From NCBI GenBank assembly GCA_937127245.1, contig CAKZLU010000022.1, positions 1 to 40,563 of the forward strand: a stretch of DNA of 40,563 nucleotides, read 5' to 3'. The position numbers and the translations under genes are program-made. Source of the DNA: an uncultured Actinomycetes bacterium. GTDB lineage: Bacteria; Actinomycetota; Geothermincolia; Fen-727; JACVIW01. Position 1 is the stretch's first letter; each line of letters starts with the position of its first letter. Under the pieces are notes generated by a model. That model made no database searches and had not been told where the DNA came from. It was given only the letters and a program-made list of their open reading frames with translations. Below are positions 15,382 through 23,807 of the stretch, in pieces.

Positions 15382-18002
15382 CCACCCCGATTGTTCCAGT
15401 ACATGGCGCGTTCCACCATTATCAGCCTGTTGGGCGTCTGACAGGTGACACGCACAGAGGCCCTCCCGCTGATTCCTGCATCTGCCATGTTGTAGGTTCT
15501 CCTCGAGTTTGCAGGCAAGGTATCAGTGATGGATACGTTTCCCGTTCCCGTCGGGGTGAGGTAGGCGATCTCCACCTGCACCGGCACGGGGTTCGGGTTC
15601 TGAACAAGCGTCCACGTCTCAAATCCTCCGGTGGTCTGACCATCCGGCAGGAAAAACCTCCTGTATGGGTGCGGAAGACCGATTGAATCGTGGCACGCCT
15701 CCCCGAGCGATGTTCCCTCGCCCCAGTACATCGCCCTCTCGGCTATTATGGGCTTTGAGCCACGCACTCTGGTTGAGAAGTCTGTATTTGGGAGAAAATC
15801 GTTTACCCTTATCGTTTTCCTCGAATTTGGTGGCATGTTGAAGGTTGGTTGAGGAACGGGACCCGATTCAGTCATGTAGGTAACGGTGACGTCCACGTTT
15901 GAGTTGTTGGGATTCTGGATCAGGACGTAGGTGGTGAAGCCCCACGCGCTCGTTCCTTCAGCCAGGTAATAGTCCCGCGCTGGCTTTGTTGTGCCTATCG
16001 AGTCGTGCCCCTCGCGGCGGTTGTTCCTGTACATCGCACGCTCAGGAATCACGGGCACATTCGCTTCCACCTTTATCGAGGCGTCGCGAGCTCCGATGTC
16101 CTCTGCCATGCTGTAGGTCCTGCGGGAGTTGGGAGGAACGGTCTTCATGAAAACCTGTGGAGCCGCTCCCTCTATCATGTAGGTGACCCGACAATTCGCG
16201 GCAACGGAGTTCGGGTTTTGGATCAGAAGCCAGCACTCGAATCCCCACTCCGATGAGCCCTCGGGCAGGTACCATATCTCCGCCGGTGATGTGACCCCAA
16301 CGCAGCAGTGACCCTCCGTTGATGGAGCACCCGCTCCCGTCCACATCATCGTCCTGTCAACCGATATGGTCCTTCCTCCGGTGGACACAATCTTGGTGGA
16401 GAAGTCGCGGTTGGGCACCACTGTCTCGGGGTTGACAGTTGTCTGGCTCCGAGGTGGAAGGGTCAGATTCCCCCCGGAAACAGCGCCGGTTTCCGTCATG
16501 TACGTGATATTGGCGGTCACCGCAGCGGAGTTGGGGTTTTCGATAGTTATGTAGGTGGAAAACCCCCAGGCGGTGGTCCCTTCTGCCAGATACCAGGTCT
16601 CCCCGTAGTCTGAGACTTTTTGAGTATAGATGTCGCCGTTGTCGGAGCGGTAGTCCCGCCAGGAGATTATTCCCCCTGACGTGCCATCGGGGGTTATCCA
16701 TAATGATGCCTGGTCGGCCGCTGCCGTGCAAACGGGTATTCCATCTGCTGTCCACTGCGAAGAACCCAGTGAGTTGATTCTCTGTGCGTAGATATCATGG
16801 CTCCCGCTACGATAGTCTTCCCAGGCGATTATGGCTCCGCCCGTTCCGTCCGCTGTCATTTCCAAATGCAACTGGTTACTTGCTGCGGTACATACGGCTA
16901 TCCCATTGGCTTCCCACTGGGGATCTCCGCTCGAGTCAACTCGCTGGGCGTAGATGTCCCAATTCCCAGATCTGGCGTCCTCCCAGCTGATCAGCACTCC
17001 AGATTTGCCATCAGGGGTTATCGAGGGCTCGAACTGATCGCTTACTTCAGTGCAAACACCCACTCCGTTAGGGGTCCAGAGCGCGGTGCCTGATGCGTCC
17101 AATCTCTGCGCGTAAACGTTCCAGTTCCCGGACCGGAAATCCTCCCAAGCTATCACTGCTCCACCCGAGCCATCGGCGGTTAAAACGGAGTTAAGCTGTG
17201 GGTTGGCTTGAGTGCAAACACCCACTCCGTTCGCGGTCCAGAGCGCGGTGCCTGATGGGTCCAACCTCTGCGCGTAGACGTCGCTGTTGGGACCTGAGCG
17301 GTAGTCATCCCAGGCTATCACTGCACCACCCAAACCATCGGCGGTGATAACAGGGCCAAATTGCTGGTCGCCATGAGTGCAAACACCCACTCCGTTAGAG
17401 GTCCAGAGCGCGGTGCCTGATGGGTCCAACCTCTGCGCGTAGATGTCCACGTTAGGACCCACCCGGAAGTCATCCCAGATAATTATCGCACCCCCTGCTC
17501 CGTCCGGGACGAGATCCACAATATTCGCCCCGTTGGCAATAGTGCATACGGCAACCCCATTTGCGGTCCAGAGCGTGTTGCCGTTTGAGTCAACTCGCTG
17601 CGCGTAAATGTTGCTTGTTCCGGAGCGAGAGTCTCTCCAGGCGATGATAGCTCCCCCGTTCTCATCGTGGACAGCGCGCGGATTACGTTGATTGCCCCCA
17701 GCAGTGCAGATGGCGACTCCGTTGGTGGTCCAAAGCGGTGTCCCGTCGGCGCTGATTCTCTGCGCGTAGATGTCGTATTGTCCGGACCTGAGGTCTTGCC
17801 AAACCTGTATTGACCCCCCGCATCCGTCGGTGGTGAGATGCACATTGCGCTGGATGTCGGCTACAGTGCAGACAGGCGTTCCATCGGTTGTCCAGCGCGT
17901 GGAGGCGGTGCCAGTAATCGGGAGGAGAGAAAGCATGAGGCAGGCGACCGCCAGGATGAGAATGGCTTTTTCCAAGTTTTTTGACAATTGTTTTCCTTTC
18001 AT
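15348..18002 (-). CDS. Large secreted repeat protein (propeller-like and 'WYLAEG' repeats)
   Basis: An 884-residue exported protein. Residues 1-34 form a signal peptide (charged start, hydrophobic AILILAVACLMLSLLPI, TGTASTR near the cleavage region). Residues about 37-440 hold eight repeats of roughly 48 residues with the pattern W(T)xxGxxVCT, then GGAIIAWxDxRSG, then DIYAQR, probably beta-propeller blades. From about 450 to the end are four repeats of about 110 residues, each opening WYLAEG-x-x-x-WGF and containing IQNPN, VTYMT and PPNSRxT. No sorting signal or C-terminal membrane segment is seen. The role is unknown: a surface or matrix protein is plausible. GAGGTAACC precedes the ATG. Confidence 0.85.
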   Translation of the reverse strand: MKGKQLSKNLEKAILILAVACLMLSLLPITGTASTRWTTDGTPVCTVADIQRNVHLTTDGCGGSIQVWQDLRSGQYDIYAQRISADGTPLWTTNGVAICTAGGNQRNPRAVHDENGGAIIAWRDSRSGTSNIYAQRVDSNGNTLWTANGVAVCTIANGANIVDLVPDGAGGAIIIWDDFRVGPNVDIYAQRLDPSGTALWTSNGVGVCTHGDQQFGPVITADGLGGAVIAWDDYRSGPNSDVYAQRLDPSGTALWTANGVGVCTQANPQLNSVLTADGSGGAVIAWEDFRSGNWNVYAQRLDASGTALWTPNGVGVCTEVSDQFEPSITPDGKSGVLISWEDARSGNWDIYAQRVDSSGDPQWEANGIAVCTAASNQLHLEMTADGTGGAIIAWEDYRSGSHDIYAQRINSLGSSQWTADGIPVCTAAADQASLWITPDGTSGGIISWRDYRSDNGDIYTQKVSDYGETWYLAEGTTAWGFSTYITIENPNSAAVTANITYMTETGAVSGGNLTLPPRSQTTVNPETVVPNRDFSTKIVSTGGRTISVDRTMMWTGAGAPSTEGHCCVGVTSPAEIWYLPEGSSEWGFECWLLIQNPNSVAANCRVTYMIEGAAPQVFMKTVPPNSRRTYSMAEDIGARDASIKVEANVPVIPERAMYRNNRREGHDSIGTTKPARDYYLAEGTSAWGFTTYVLIQNPNNSNVDVTVTYMTESGPVPQPTFNMPPNSRKTIRVNDFLPNTDFSTRVRGSKPIIAERAMYWGEGTSLGEACHDSIGLPHPYRRFFLPDGQTTGGFETWTLVQNPNPVPVQVEIAYLTPTGTGNVSITDTLPANSRRTYNMADAGISGRASVRVTCQTPNRLIMVERAMYWNNRGGGTDTIGSYSY

Positions 18003-18859
18003 GGTTACCTCTTCGCCTTGCGGGCGGGCTTTTGTTTTCTGTGCGTCTTAACATGCCAGCCCGTCAACCGCTAACGGTTTTCACTGAAGAAATCTCACCC
18101 CTCTCTTAGCTGTTTCTGATCTGACAAGAATATGGCTAACCCCAAACTCATGTTTAAGCCCCAAGCCCCCGCAAATTCGGTCACGCAAGCCTTGTTGCTC
18201 CGAAAGTTTTGAACCTCCGCCTCGATCTCACGCTATGCGGGCTTGAAAGCTTGCTTTTCCTCTTCTCAACACCCGAAGCCCCGGGTGACGCAAAAACTTA
18301 TATTGAGCCAAAGACGACCATGGTCGTTAAATCCGATTGGTCTTTATATTCGCAAGGGCTTACAGGAGTTGGAATAAACAGCGGGTTTTAAAGAAAGCGC
18401 GAATAAAAGTATAAGTGCGTGCGTGGTTTGATTTTGGAGAGGCAAAAGGCACATGGGCTGAAAGAAGAATATGTTTCAAAGTGCTAATACCGCAGGGCAC
18501 AACTTTTCCTCTCTTGAGCGTTAGCAAGCAATCAATTACCCCGGCTGAACATCATTCTGATTTTAACCCCTATTTCCTCCAACTGCAAATCCGTTGTCAC
18601 GCAAATAAGGTGCCAGGCGCCATTTTACAAAAATTGGAGGTTTTCGCATTTTGGTGCTTATTTCGGTGCTTCTACCGGGGAAAATGCGATACACCCGTGA
18701 ATGTCACACACGGTGTCTGAACACTCTGGATATTTTCCTTCAAATAAAAGAATCCCCGCCAAGGGGATGGAAACAAGGAGATTCTGCACCGATCCATCGC
18801 ACCATTTTTGCAAAAGGTGAATTTTTTGGGTGGGGATGCATGTATCAGAGATATGTGTA
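18003..18859. other. 857-bp gene-free region upstream of the secreted gene
   Basis: Contains the upstream region of the secreted-protein gene (minus strand) and is AT-rich to 18420. It also holds ggtgccaggcgcc at 18609-18621, a second palindromic relative at 18797-18816 (caccatttttgcaaaaggtg) and an isolated CRISPR-repeat-like sequence at 18739. Short open frames (18209-18391, 18415-18720, 18651-18935) lack coding character. Confidence 0.5.
18739..18774 (+). CRISPR. Solitary CRISPR-repeat-like sequence
   Basis: A 36-base stretch contains gaatccccgccaagggga and ends tggaaac. The inner dyad (CCCC-gccaa-GGGG) and the terminal GGAAAC resemble repeats of type I and III arrays that end in GAAAC. 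Only one copy is seen, with no partner at 60-75 bases on either side, and no cas gene is near. Confidence 0.35.
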
Positions 18860-19852
18860 TCAGAGGAAAGACCTTGGCTGCGCCGCGGAAGCAGGCGTGA
18901 GGGTGAATAGCTTTATCGCAAGCCCCTCAATGTAATCAGAACCCCTCATTTTTTTCACGAAACTTGATGGGATGTTTGATTTCCCGCAGTAAGCCCCCGC
19001 AATAGCGCCCGCGATAGCGCCACAGCCGGACAGCTCCTTCCCGGCTTTCATGGTTTCGATTAAGCATTTTTCAAAATCAGGGGGAAATCGAACAAACGAG
19101 CTAAGCGCAGAGATAAAAGTCCGATGCACTCCTTTCATCTCCTCCGACTCATCGCTGTTCTTTGACTTCTTATTTAAAGCGCCCATATCGGGATTGAAAA
19201 ATTCTTCATTTAACAGGTGATTTAGTAGACGACTTAAGTACGGGTCATTTTCTTCGACGAAATCGGCAACGCTTTTTACAAGTCTATCCGGTTTTATTTG
19301 GTTCTTCTCTCCCAGGCAAATAGATATGGTTTGCGCCACAGCCAGAGCGGCGCCAGTTGAGGCAGTATCGCAATGGGTTATCTCAGCCTGAGCGATTGTG
19401 TGCTCAAGCATTTCGTTCTCTTTCTCAAAATACCTCAGGGCAACCGGAACCGCTCTCACCGCCGGGCAGATACCTTCACCTGGAAGCGCAATTTTTTCAT
19501 ACTTCCTTTCCCTGTAGATCGTTCGGCACGCCTCCGCGCAGACATCATCAATTCCCACCGCCTCTTTCACCCCCATGTCGGAATATTCTATATATCTTCC
19601 GAATTTGAAGGCGGTGTGAGGAAGGCTGAACCTCCCCGTCTCCACAAGGGACTGAGCCATCACCACCATCATTTGCGTGTTGTGAGTAATCTCAAAAGAT
19701 TCTTCCCTCAGAGCGGCAGTGAGGCTTCCCTCTTCAATTATTTCCCGGAAAGCCTCCTTTGCGCTGCGCTCGATCGCGGCGCCTGCTGCGTCTCCTATCG
19801 CGCAGCCGAGAAGCGCCCCTTTGAAACGGTCAAGAAAATCCACACTTCCCAT
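18860..19852 (-). CDS. ADP-ribosylglycohydrolase-fold protein lacking the metal ligands
   Basis: A 330-residue protein of the DraG/ARH family fold. It begins FKGALLGCAIGDAAGAAIE, the family's first motif, and has ITHCDTASTGAALAVAQTI in the middle and GAIAGAIAGAYCG near the end. Active members bind two magnesium ions through a DDT motif and a C-terminal GGDTDT motif. Here the first reads THNTQMM instead of TDDTQM, and the second reads GKELSGCG. The protein is therefore probably not a working hydrolase and may bind a ligand or partner instead. The ATG at 19852 follows GGAGAG; an upstream extension to 19924 is unlikely. It is an isolated gene on the minus strand. Confidence 0.82.
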   Translation of the reverse strand: MGSVDFLDRFKGALLGCAIGDAAGAAIERSAKEAFREIIEEGSLTAALREESFEITHNTQMMVVMAQSLVETGRFSLPHTAFKFGRYIEYSDMGVKEAVGIDDVCAEACRTIYRERKYEKIALPGEGICPAVRAVPVALRYFEKENEMLEHTIAQAEITHCDTASTGAALAVAQTISICLGEKNQIKPDRLVKSVADFVEENDPYLSRLLNHLLNEEFFNPDMGALNKKSKNSDESEEMKGVHRTFISALSSFVRFPPDFEKCLIETMKAGKELSGCGAIAGAIAGAYCGKSNIPSSFVKKMRGSDYIEGLAIKLFTLTPASAAQPRSFL

Positions 19853-20452
19853 AGGCAGCTCTCCATATAAACGAAGCTCTCCATATAAAATCCATATATA
19901 ATTCACAGCTTCATAGCTGCACACGTAATGACAATATTTTATGAATGGAAATGCTTCCTGTCTCCGTATGCGAGCCTCTCAGTTTCCAAATCCCACTTCA
20001 ACTACCACATTCGGGCACTTCCAGAGAAATTATTCAAGTATTTCTCAAAGATGTCTGGAGAACCCGGTTTAAAACACTGAGTCACACAGAAAAGGGGCAT
20101 GACCCCTGACCTTGCAAAAGCCCACCGCCGAAAGGCGGCGGTAAAGAAATTCGATGAAAGTATATCATCAACCTCTCAACATAAGATTCCATTGACCTCA
20201 CTATACTCATTACAGTTTTTGGCTCCCGTTTTGCCTTATCATCTTTTCGTCCGTGTCATTGGCAACTGACAAAGCTTCGAGCTTCACTGGTTGCAAAGAC
20301 GCTTGGGAGATTGCCCCGCTTAACATAACCCTCGTCACCCCCATCACCCACACCATATAAACCCGTATAAATCATATGAAACTGGAAGGAGAGACCGCTT
20401 GCCTTGCTGAAGTACGCACCAGAATAGGCAATTCTGGCAATGCGAGGTTCCA
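19853..20452. other. 600-bp region between the ADP-ribosylglycohydrolase-like gene and the transposase
   Basis: Directly upstream of the minus-strand gene, gctctccatataa occurs twice (about 19858 and 19874). A possible 50-codon frame at 19928-20080 is unrecognised. aggggcatgacccct lies near 20095, followed by a hairpin at 20124-20142. A CT/CA-rich stretch near 20320-20352 (ataaccctcgtcaccccc) resembles the tandem repeat at 22997. The left end of the IS1380-type element must lie in this interval, but I could not identify its terminal inverted repeat. Confidence 0.45.
20124..20142 (+). other. Small GC-rich hairpin
   Basis: accgccg pairs with cggcggt across a 5-base loop, with a flanking purine run and no T tract. 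It may be part of the left flank of the insertion sequence or a short palindromic repeat. Confidence 0.35.
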
Positions 20453-21820
20453 ATGAGAGAAAACCCAGCGGGTGCAACGAAAAACGGGGGTATTAGGCTC
20501 CTTTTCGACCGCCATCTGAGGCTCGAATTCCGGGGCGCGAAGATAACCACTGACGCAGGCCTTCTGGCGGTTCGGGAGCTGGATGAGATGATGGGCCTCA
20601 CCGACATGGCCACTGACTTGATAGTAGAGGGCAGGGTCGGCAAGAACATACAGCACCAGATACCAGGACTGCTCAGGCAATCCGTTTACGCTAGGCTGGC
20701 GGGATACGAAGATACCAACGACCACGAGAGGCTTTCACGCGACCCTGCGATGAGGGCGGTCATCGGCAAGAGGGCGTTGGAACGGACCGCCGTCAGCTCT
20801 GGAACGGTATCACGCTTCGAGACTGACATCCTCACCCAGGAGCAGAACATCGACGCGCTCGCCACTCTCAACAGCGCGTGGGTCTCCAAAATCGTATCGC
20901 GCTCATTGGCCAAAAAGGTGGTACTGGACATCGACAGCTCCGAGTCGCCGGTCCACGGAAACCAGGAGGGCTCGGCCTACAACGGCTTCTTTGAATCCAC
21001 CTGCTACCATCCGCTCTTCTGTTTCAACAACTATGGTGACTGCGAGGGAGCTGTGCTGAGATCGGGTAACGTCCACTCGGCAGATGGATGGCGGAAGTTT
21101 CTGGAGCCCATCGTTAAGAGGTACAGGGAGATGGACAAGAAGCTCTACCTGCGGGGAGACGACGCGTTCGCCTCCCCGGACATCTACGAGTACCTGGAGG
21201 GCAACTCCATCCTCTACGCCATCAGGCTCAAGGCGAACAACAACCTCTACCAGAAGATAGAGCACCTGATGACCCGACCGGTGGGAAGGCCCTCAAGGAA
21301 ACCGAAGGTGTTTTTCCACTCCTTCTCCTACCGGGCTGGTTCGTGGAAGAAGTCCCGGCGGGTCATAGCCAAGGTGGAGTTGCATATCGATGAGCTGTTT
21401 CCCCGAATCGGTTTCATCGTAACCAACATGACCTCCTCACCCGAGGCCGTCGTCCATTTCTACAACCACAGAAGCACGTGCGAGCAATACATCAAAGAGG
21501 GAAAGTACGCCCTCACCTGGACCAGGCTATCGTGCGCTCGGTTTTCCTCCAACCAGGTGAGGCTCGCCCTGTTCGTGCTGGCCTACAATCTGGGCAACTT
21601 CCTGCGACGCTTCGCGCTCCCGAAAGAGGTGTCCCACTGGTCGCTTACCAGCATTCAGCTCAAACTCGTCAAGATTGGAGCGAAGATAATATCCCATTCC
21701 AGGATGACCATCTTTCAGATGGCTGAGGTCGCGGTGCCGGAGAAGCTGTTCCGGTCGATGCTCTCCAAGATACATCGTCTGGGCAGGGCATGCGCGAGGG
21801 CACCGGCGTTGGGATTGTGA
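20453..21820 (+). mobile_element. IS1380-family insertion sequence (ends unresolved)
   Basis: The transposase is full-length, so the element may be active. The limits given are those of its gene; the real element should reach some tens of bases further on each side, but I could not match terminal inverted repeats or a target duplication by eye. The palindrome ccagaat-aggca-attctgg at about 20421-20439, just upstream of the start, could belong to its control or terminal region. Confidence 0.7.
20453..21820 (+). CDS. IS1380-family transposase
   Basis: A 455-residue DDE transposase. It has LEFRGAKITTDAGLLAVREL near the start, typical of the IS1380 group, then GYEDTNDHERLSRDP. The catalytic acids are in VLDIDSSESPVHGNQEG (first Asp), LYLRGDDAFASPDIYEYLE (second Asp) and NHRSTCEQYIKEGK (Glu). 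No frameshift or premature stop interrupts it, and its length is normal for the family. It is the only clear mobile-element gene in the window. Its GC-rich codon use (many CTC, ACC and AAG codons) differs somewhat from its neighbours, as expected for a transferred element. Confidence 0.94.
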   Translation: MRENPAGATKNGGIRLLFDRHLRLEFRGAKITTDAGLLAVRELDEMMGLTDMATDLIVEGRVGKNIQHQIPGLLRQSVYARLAGYEDTNDHERLSRDPAMRAVIGKRALERTAVSSGTVSRFETDILTQEQNIDALATLNSAWVSKIVSRSLAKKVVLDIDSSESPVHGNQEGSAYNGFFESTCYHPLFCFNNYGDCEGAVLRSGNVHSADGWRKFLEPIVKRYREMDKKLYLRGDDAFASPDIYEYLEGNSILYAIRLKANNNLYQKIEHLMTRPVGRPSRKPKVFFHSFSYRAGSWKKSRRVIAKVELHIDELFPRIGFIVTNMTSSPEAVVHFYNHRSTCEQYIKEGKYALTWTRLSCARFSSNQVRLALFVLAYNLGNFLRRFALPKEVSHWSLTSIQLKLVKIGAKIISHSRMTIFQMAEVAVPEKLFRSMLSKIHRLGRACARAPALGL

Positions 21821-21910
21821 ACTCTATTGACGGAATTCGACGACCGAAAACAAGGGGCAACTATCACCGGACAACGGGAAGACACAAGACCTGGAAGTGA
21901 TATGGAGAGG

Positions 21911-22222
21911 TCAGTCGGCGAACACATGACAGAATCCAGTGAACCGTGCCCGAAAGGTCAAAATCTTGATAACATATCGGCGTTGGAGGCGGCATATGAA
22001 GAATATCGGCTTAGGATAATTCTTCACACAGAATGCAAACAGCTCAGGGAAAGTAAAATCCTGAATGCCCGGCGGCATCTTCTCGCCCCTGACCTTAAGT
22101 AGATACATCAGCTCAAGACGAAGCCAATGTTTTATCGGGACTTTGGCAAATCCACTGTCTAACTGTGTCTGAAGGGCGATCGATTCAAGGTAGTAGCTGG
22201 TGGCGCTGTCTTTCAGGTTCAT
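21911..22222 (-). CDS. Small hypothetical protein downstream of the IS element
   Basis: About 103 residues if it starts at the ATG at 22222, which has AGGAGG twelve bases upstream. The first part, NLKDSATSYYLESIALQTQL and HWLRLELMYLLKVRGEKMPP, looks like real protein. The end (from about residue 80) is rich in Arg, Phe and Ile and may be out-of-family read-through, so the gene could have been truncated by the nearby insertion sequence. I do not recognise a family. An upstream ATG at 22255 lacks a ribosome-binding site. Confidence 0.45.
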   Translation of the reverse strand: MNLKDSATSYYLESIALQTQLDSGFAKVPIKHWLRLELMYLLKVRGEKMPPGIQDFTFPELFAFCVKNYPKPIFFICRLQRRYVIKILTFRARFTGFCHVFAD

Positions 22223-22489
22223 ATTACTGGGGAGCCTCCTGCAGTTCTTCTGCATCGCGTTCTACGTACTGTAGACCGGCCCCGGCTTAGCAGGGAGAGA
22301 TGCCGCGTGGAGGTTTATCCCTCCCGGTAACTTACATATCCCGGTTACAACTTGTCTGTCGGGAGAAGCCGGCAGGTGCCCGTGACAACCCGCTTGTCTT
22401 GCGACATTATCCGCATCCTTACCGGTCTCTGGTATCCCGCGGTCCTGAACCGCGTCGAAAACCAACCGTGCAGCGAAAGGAGTATGCTA

Positions 22490-22903
22490 TCAATGACCGT
22501 CCTGTACTTCACTGTCCCCGGCTGCATCGGCATGGCGTTCATGGCGCAGCGTCTTCAGCATGAGGATATGGACGCTGACCGCTACTCCGACCAGCACCAG
22601 CAATAGCGTTACATAGATGTTATGAACCAGTAACACCGAAGCGATAATCGTCGCCCATAGAACCGTTATGCTGGCCACCTTGACCCTCATCCTTATCGCC
22701 CTGTACGTGACATAGTTGTAAAGGAACGGGCCAAAAAGCCAGTGGTTCATCAACCAGTCATATAGACGTTCTGAGCTGCGGAGGTAGCAGAATGCGGCCA
22801 GCAGCAAGAATGGCGTGGTGGGCAGAACCGGCAGGAAGACCCCCACGACTCCCAGTGAGAGCGAGACGGAGCCAGCAACTATATACATGGCCTTCTTCAT
22901 CAT
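22490..22903 (-). CDS. DUF454 (YbaN-like) inner membrane protein
   Basis: A small hydrophobic protein of 137 residues with the DUF454 signature GVVGVFLPVLPTTPFLLLAA followed by FCYLRSSERLYDWLMNHWLF and GPFLYNY. There are about three to four membrane segments (near residues 8-30, 33-45, 80-95 and 97-115). The function of the family is unknown; members are often near respiratory or envelope genes. GAGGAAC precedes two adjacent ATG codons (22903 and 22900) and the second has the better spacing. The C-terminal tail is polar and His/Asp-rich. Confidence 0.85.
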   Translation of the reverse strand: MMKKAMYIVAGSVSLSLGVVGVFLPVLPTTPFLLLAAFCYLRSSERLYDWLMNHWLFGPFLYNYVTYRAIRMRVKVASITVLWATIIASVLLVHNIYVTLLLVLVGVAVSVHILMLKTLRHERHADAAGDSEVQDGH

Positions 22904-22996
22904 GTTCCTCGCCAGTAGAGGCGGCGTATCGGGCCGGGAGGCACCCTGGCCACCTGCATATCATAATGTTACCTAATATCGGAAATGAATAATCCC

Positions 22997-23075
22997 AAAT
23001 AAATCACCCTCATCACTCACACCATCCACATCACCCTCATAACCCTCATCACGCTCATCACCCATATCAACAACA
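22997..23075. repeat. Tandem ctcatcac-type microsatellite
   Basis: Short units such as accctcatcac, ctcacaccatcc, accctcataaccctcatc and acgctcatcaccca follow one another with small changes. The same unit appears once near 20322-20345, left of the transposase. On the minus strand it gives a Gly/Asp/Glu/Val open frame that is almost certainly not a protein. Confidence 0.65.
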
Positions 23076-23196
23076 CCCCCCTCACCGAACACATCTCCCA
23101 CTTCACCCAAGCCCACCAGCGCTTTCCCTACCTTTCCATGGGCAATACGACTCACCAGAAAGGTTTCCCGTTCTGATATTATCAGTCGGTCGGGGA

Positions 23197-23294
23197 AGGC
23201 TCTCAGTCGACACCCGCGAGACGGTTATGACAGTCGTGAATCCCCTGCTTGACGAGGGTTTTCGCCCTGCAGGCTCTCAGTCGACACCCGCGAG
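23197..23294. repeat. 24-bp perfect direct repeat, 74-bp pitch
   Basis: aggctctcagtcgacacc and the following cgcgag (23197-23220) recur exactly at 23271-23294. The 50 bases between (23221-23270) are not an exact repeat. Their last part, tgacgagggttttcgccctg, resembles tgacaaggcttttcaccccg at 23311, 61 bases on, which adds a second layer. No gene is adjacent. Confidence 0.85.
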
Positions 23295-23627
23295 GCAAGC
23301 GGGACAATTATGACAAGGCTTTTCACCCCGCCGGACTTCCCGGCGAATATAATGAGGAATTGAAGAATTGAGGTAAAGCTCGGGATCGCGGTTGATTTCC
23401 CAGTCCAGTGACCGGCCAAATCCTGATGAGCTCATTTGCGCCCAAAGGATTTAGGCACATAGTCAGATCAAGTCGTTCTCCTTGGAGGTCATTTCATGGC
23501 AAGGAAACAGGATAATTACGAACAGCTTTAAGCCTGTGGACAGGTCAAATGGTTCTCCTGGTGTTTCTCATACGAAGGCATCGGGCTTTTCCTTAGATTT
23601 TCCAGGGAGTTTGCGTGGGTTTGCAAA

Positions 23628-23807
23628 GAGCGGGAGGGTTTTTGAGATAAAAAGCAAAACGACTACTCGTTCATTTTGACTGGACGTGATGCAGATAGAG
23701 CGAGATTGCTTTTCAAATTAAAAGCGAAACGGCGAACCGTCTATTTTGACGGGATCGGGTAACAGATAGAGCGGGAGGGCTATCAAATGAAAAGCGAAAC
23801 GACGACC
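23628..23807 (+). repeat. 70-bp tandem repeat whose third copy is the start of the next gene
   Basis: Units begin gagcggga at 23628, gagcgaga at 23698 and gagcggga at 23769. Units 1 and 2 are alike over the whole 70-71 bases (for example attttgac and gcagata/acagata). Unit 3 covers the ribosome-binding site and first codons of the glycoside hydrolase gene; at the start-codon position units 1 and 2 have ATA and ATT in place of ATG. It looks like repeated duplication of the gene's 5' end. Confidence 0.85.

Larger units (their letters stand above)
22904..23786. other. 883-bp gene-free, repeat-rich region
   Basis: Holds three different repeat structures listed separately: a ctcatcacc-type microsatellite (22997-23075), a 74-bp-pitch direct repeat (23197-23294), and a 70-bp tandem repeat running into the next gene (23628 onward). 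A weaker similarity joins 23475 and 23552 (gttctcc..gg). No credible gene is present. Confidence 0.55.

Noticed and set aside
19928-20080. 50-codon plus-strand frame upstream of the IS element
   Set aside because: No ribosome-binding site or family match; it might be a fragment of an old mobile gene, but the evidence is too weak.
20256-20477. Minus-strand frame crossing the left flank of the transposase gene
   Set aside because: Part of it is the translated CT/CA-rich microsatellite-like stretch; no coding support.
22973-23155. Gly/Asp/Glu-rich minus-strand frame
   Set aside because: Product of the ctcatcac microsatellite; low complexity only.
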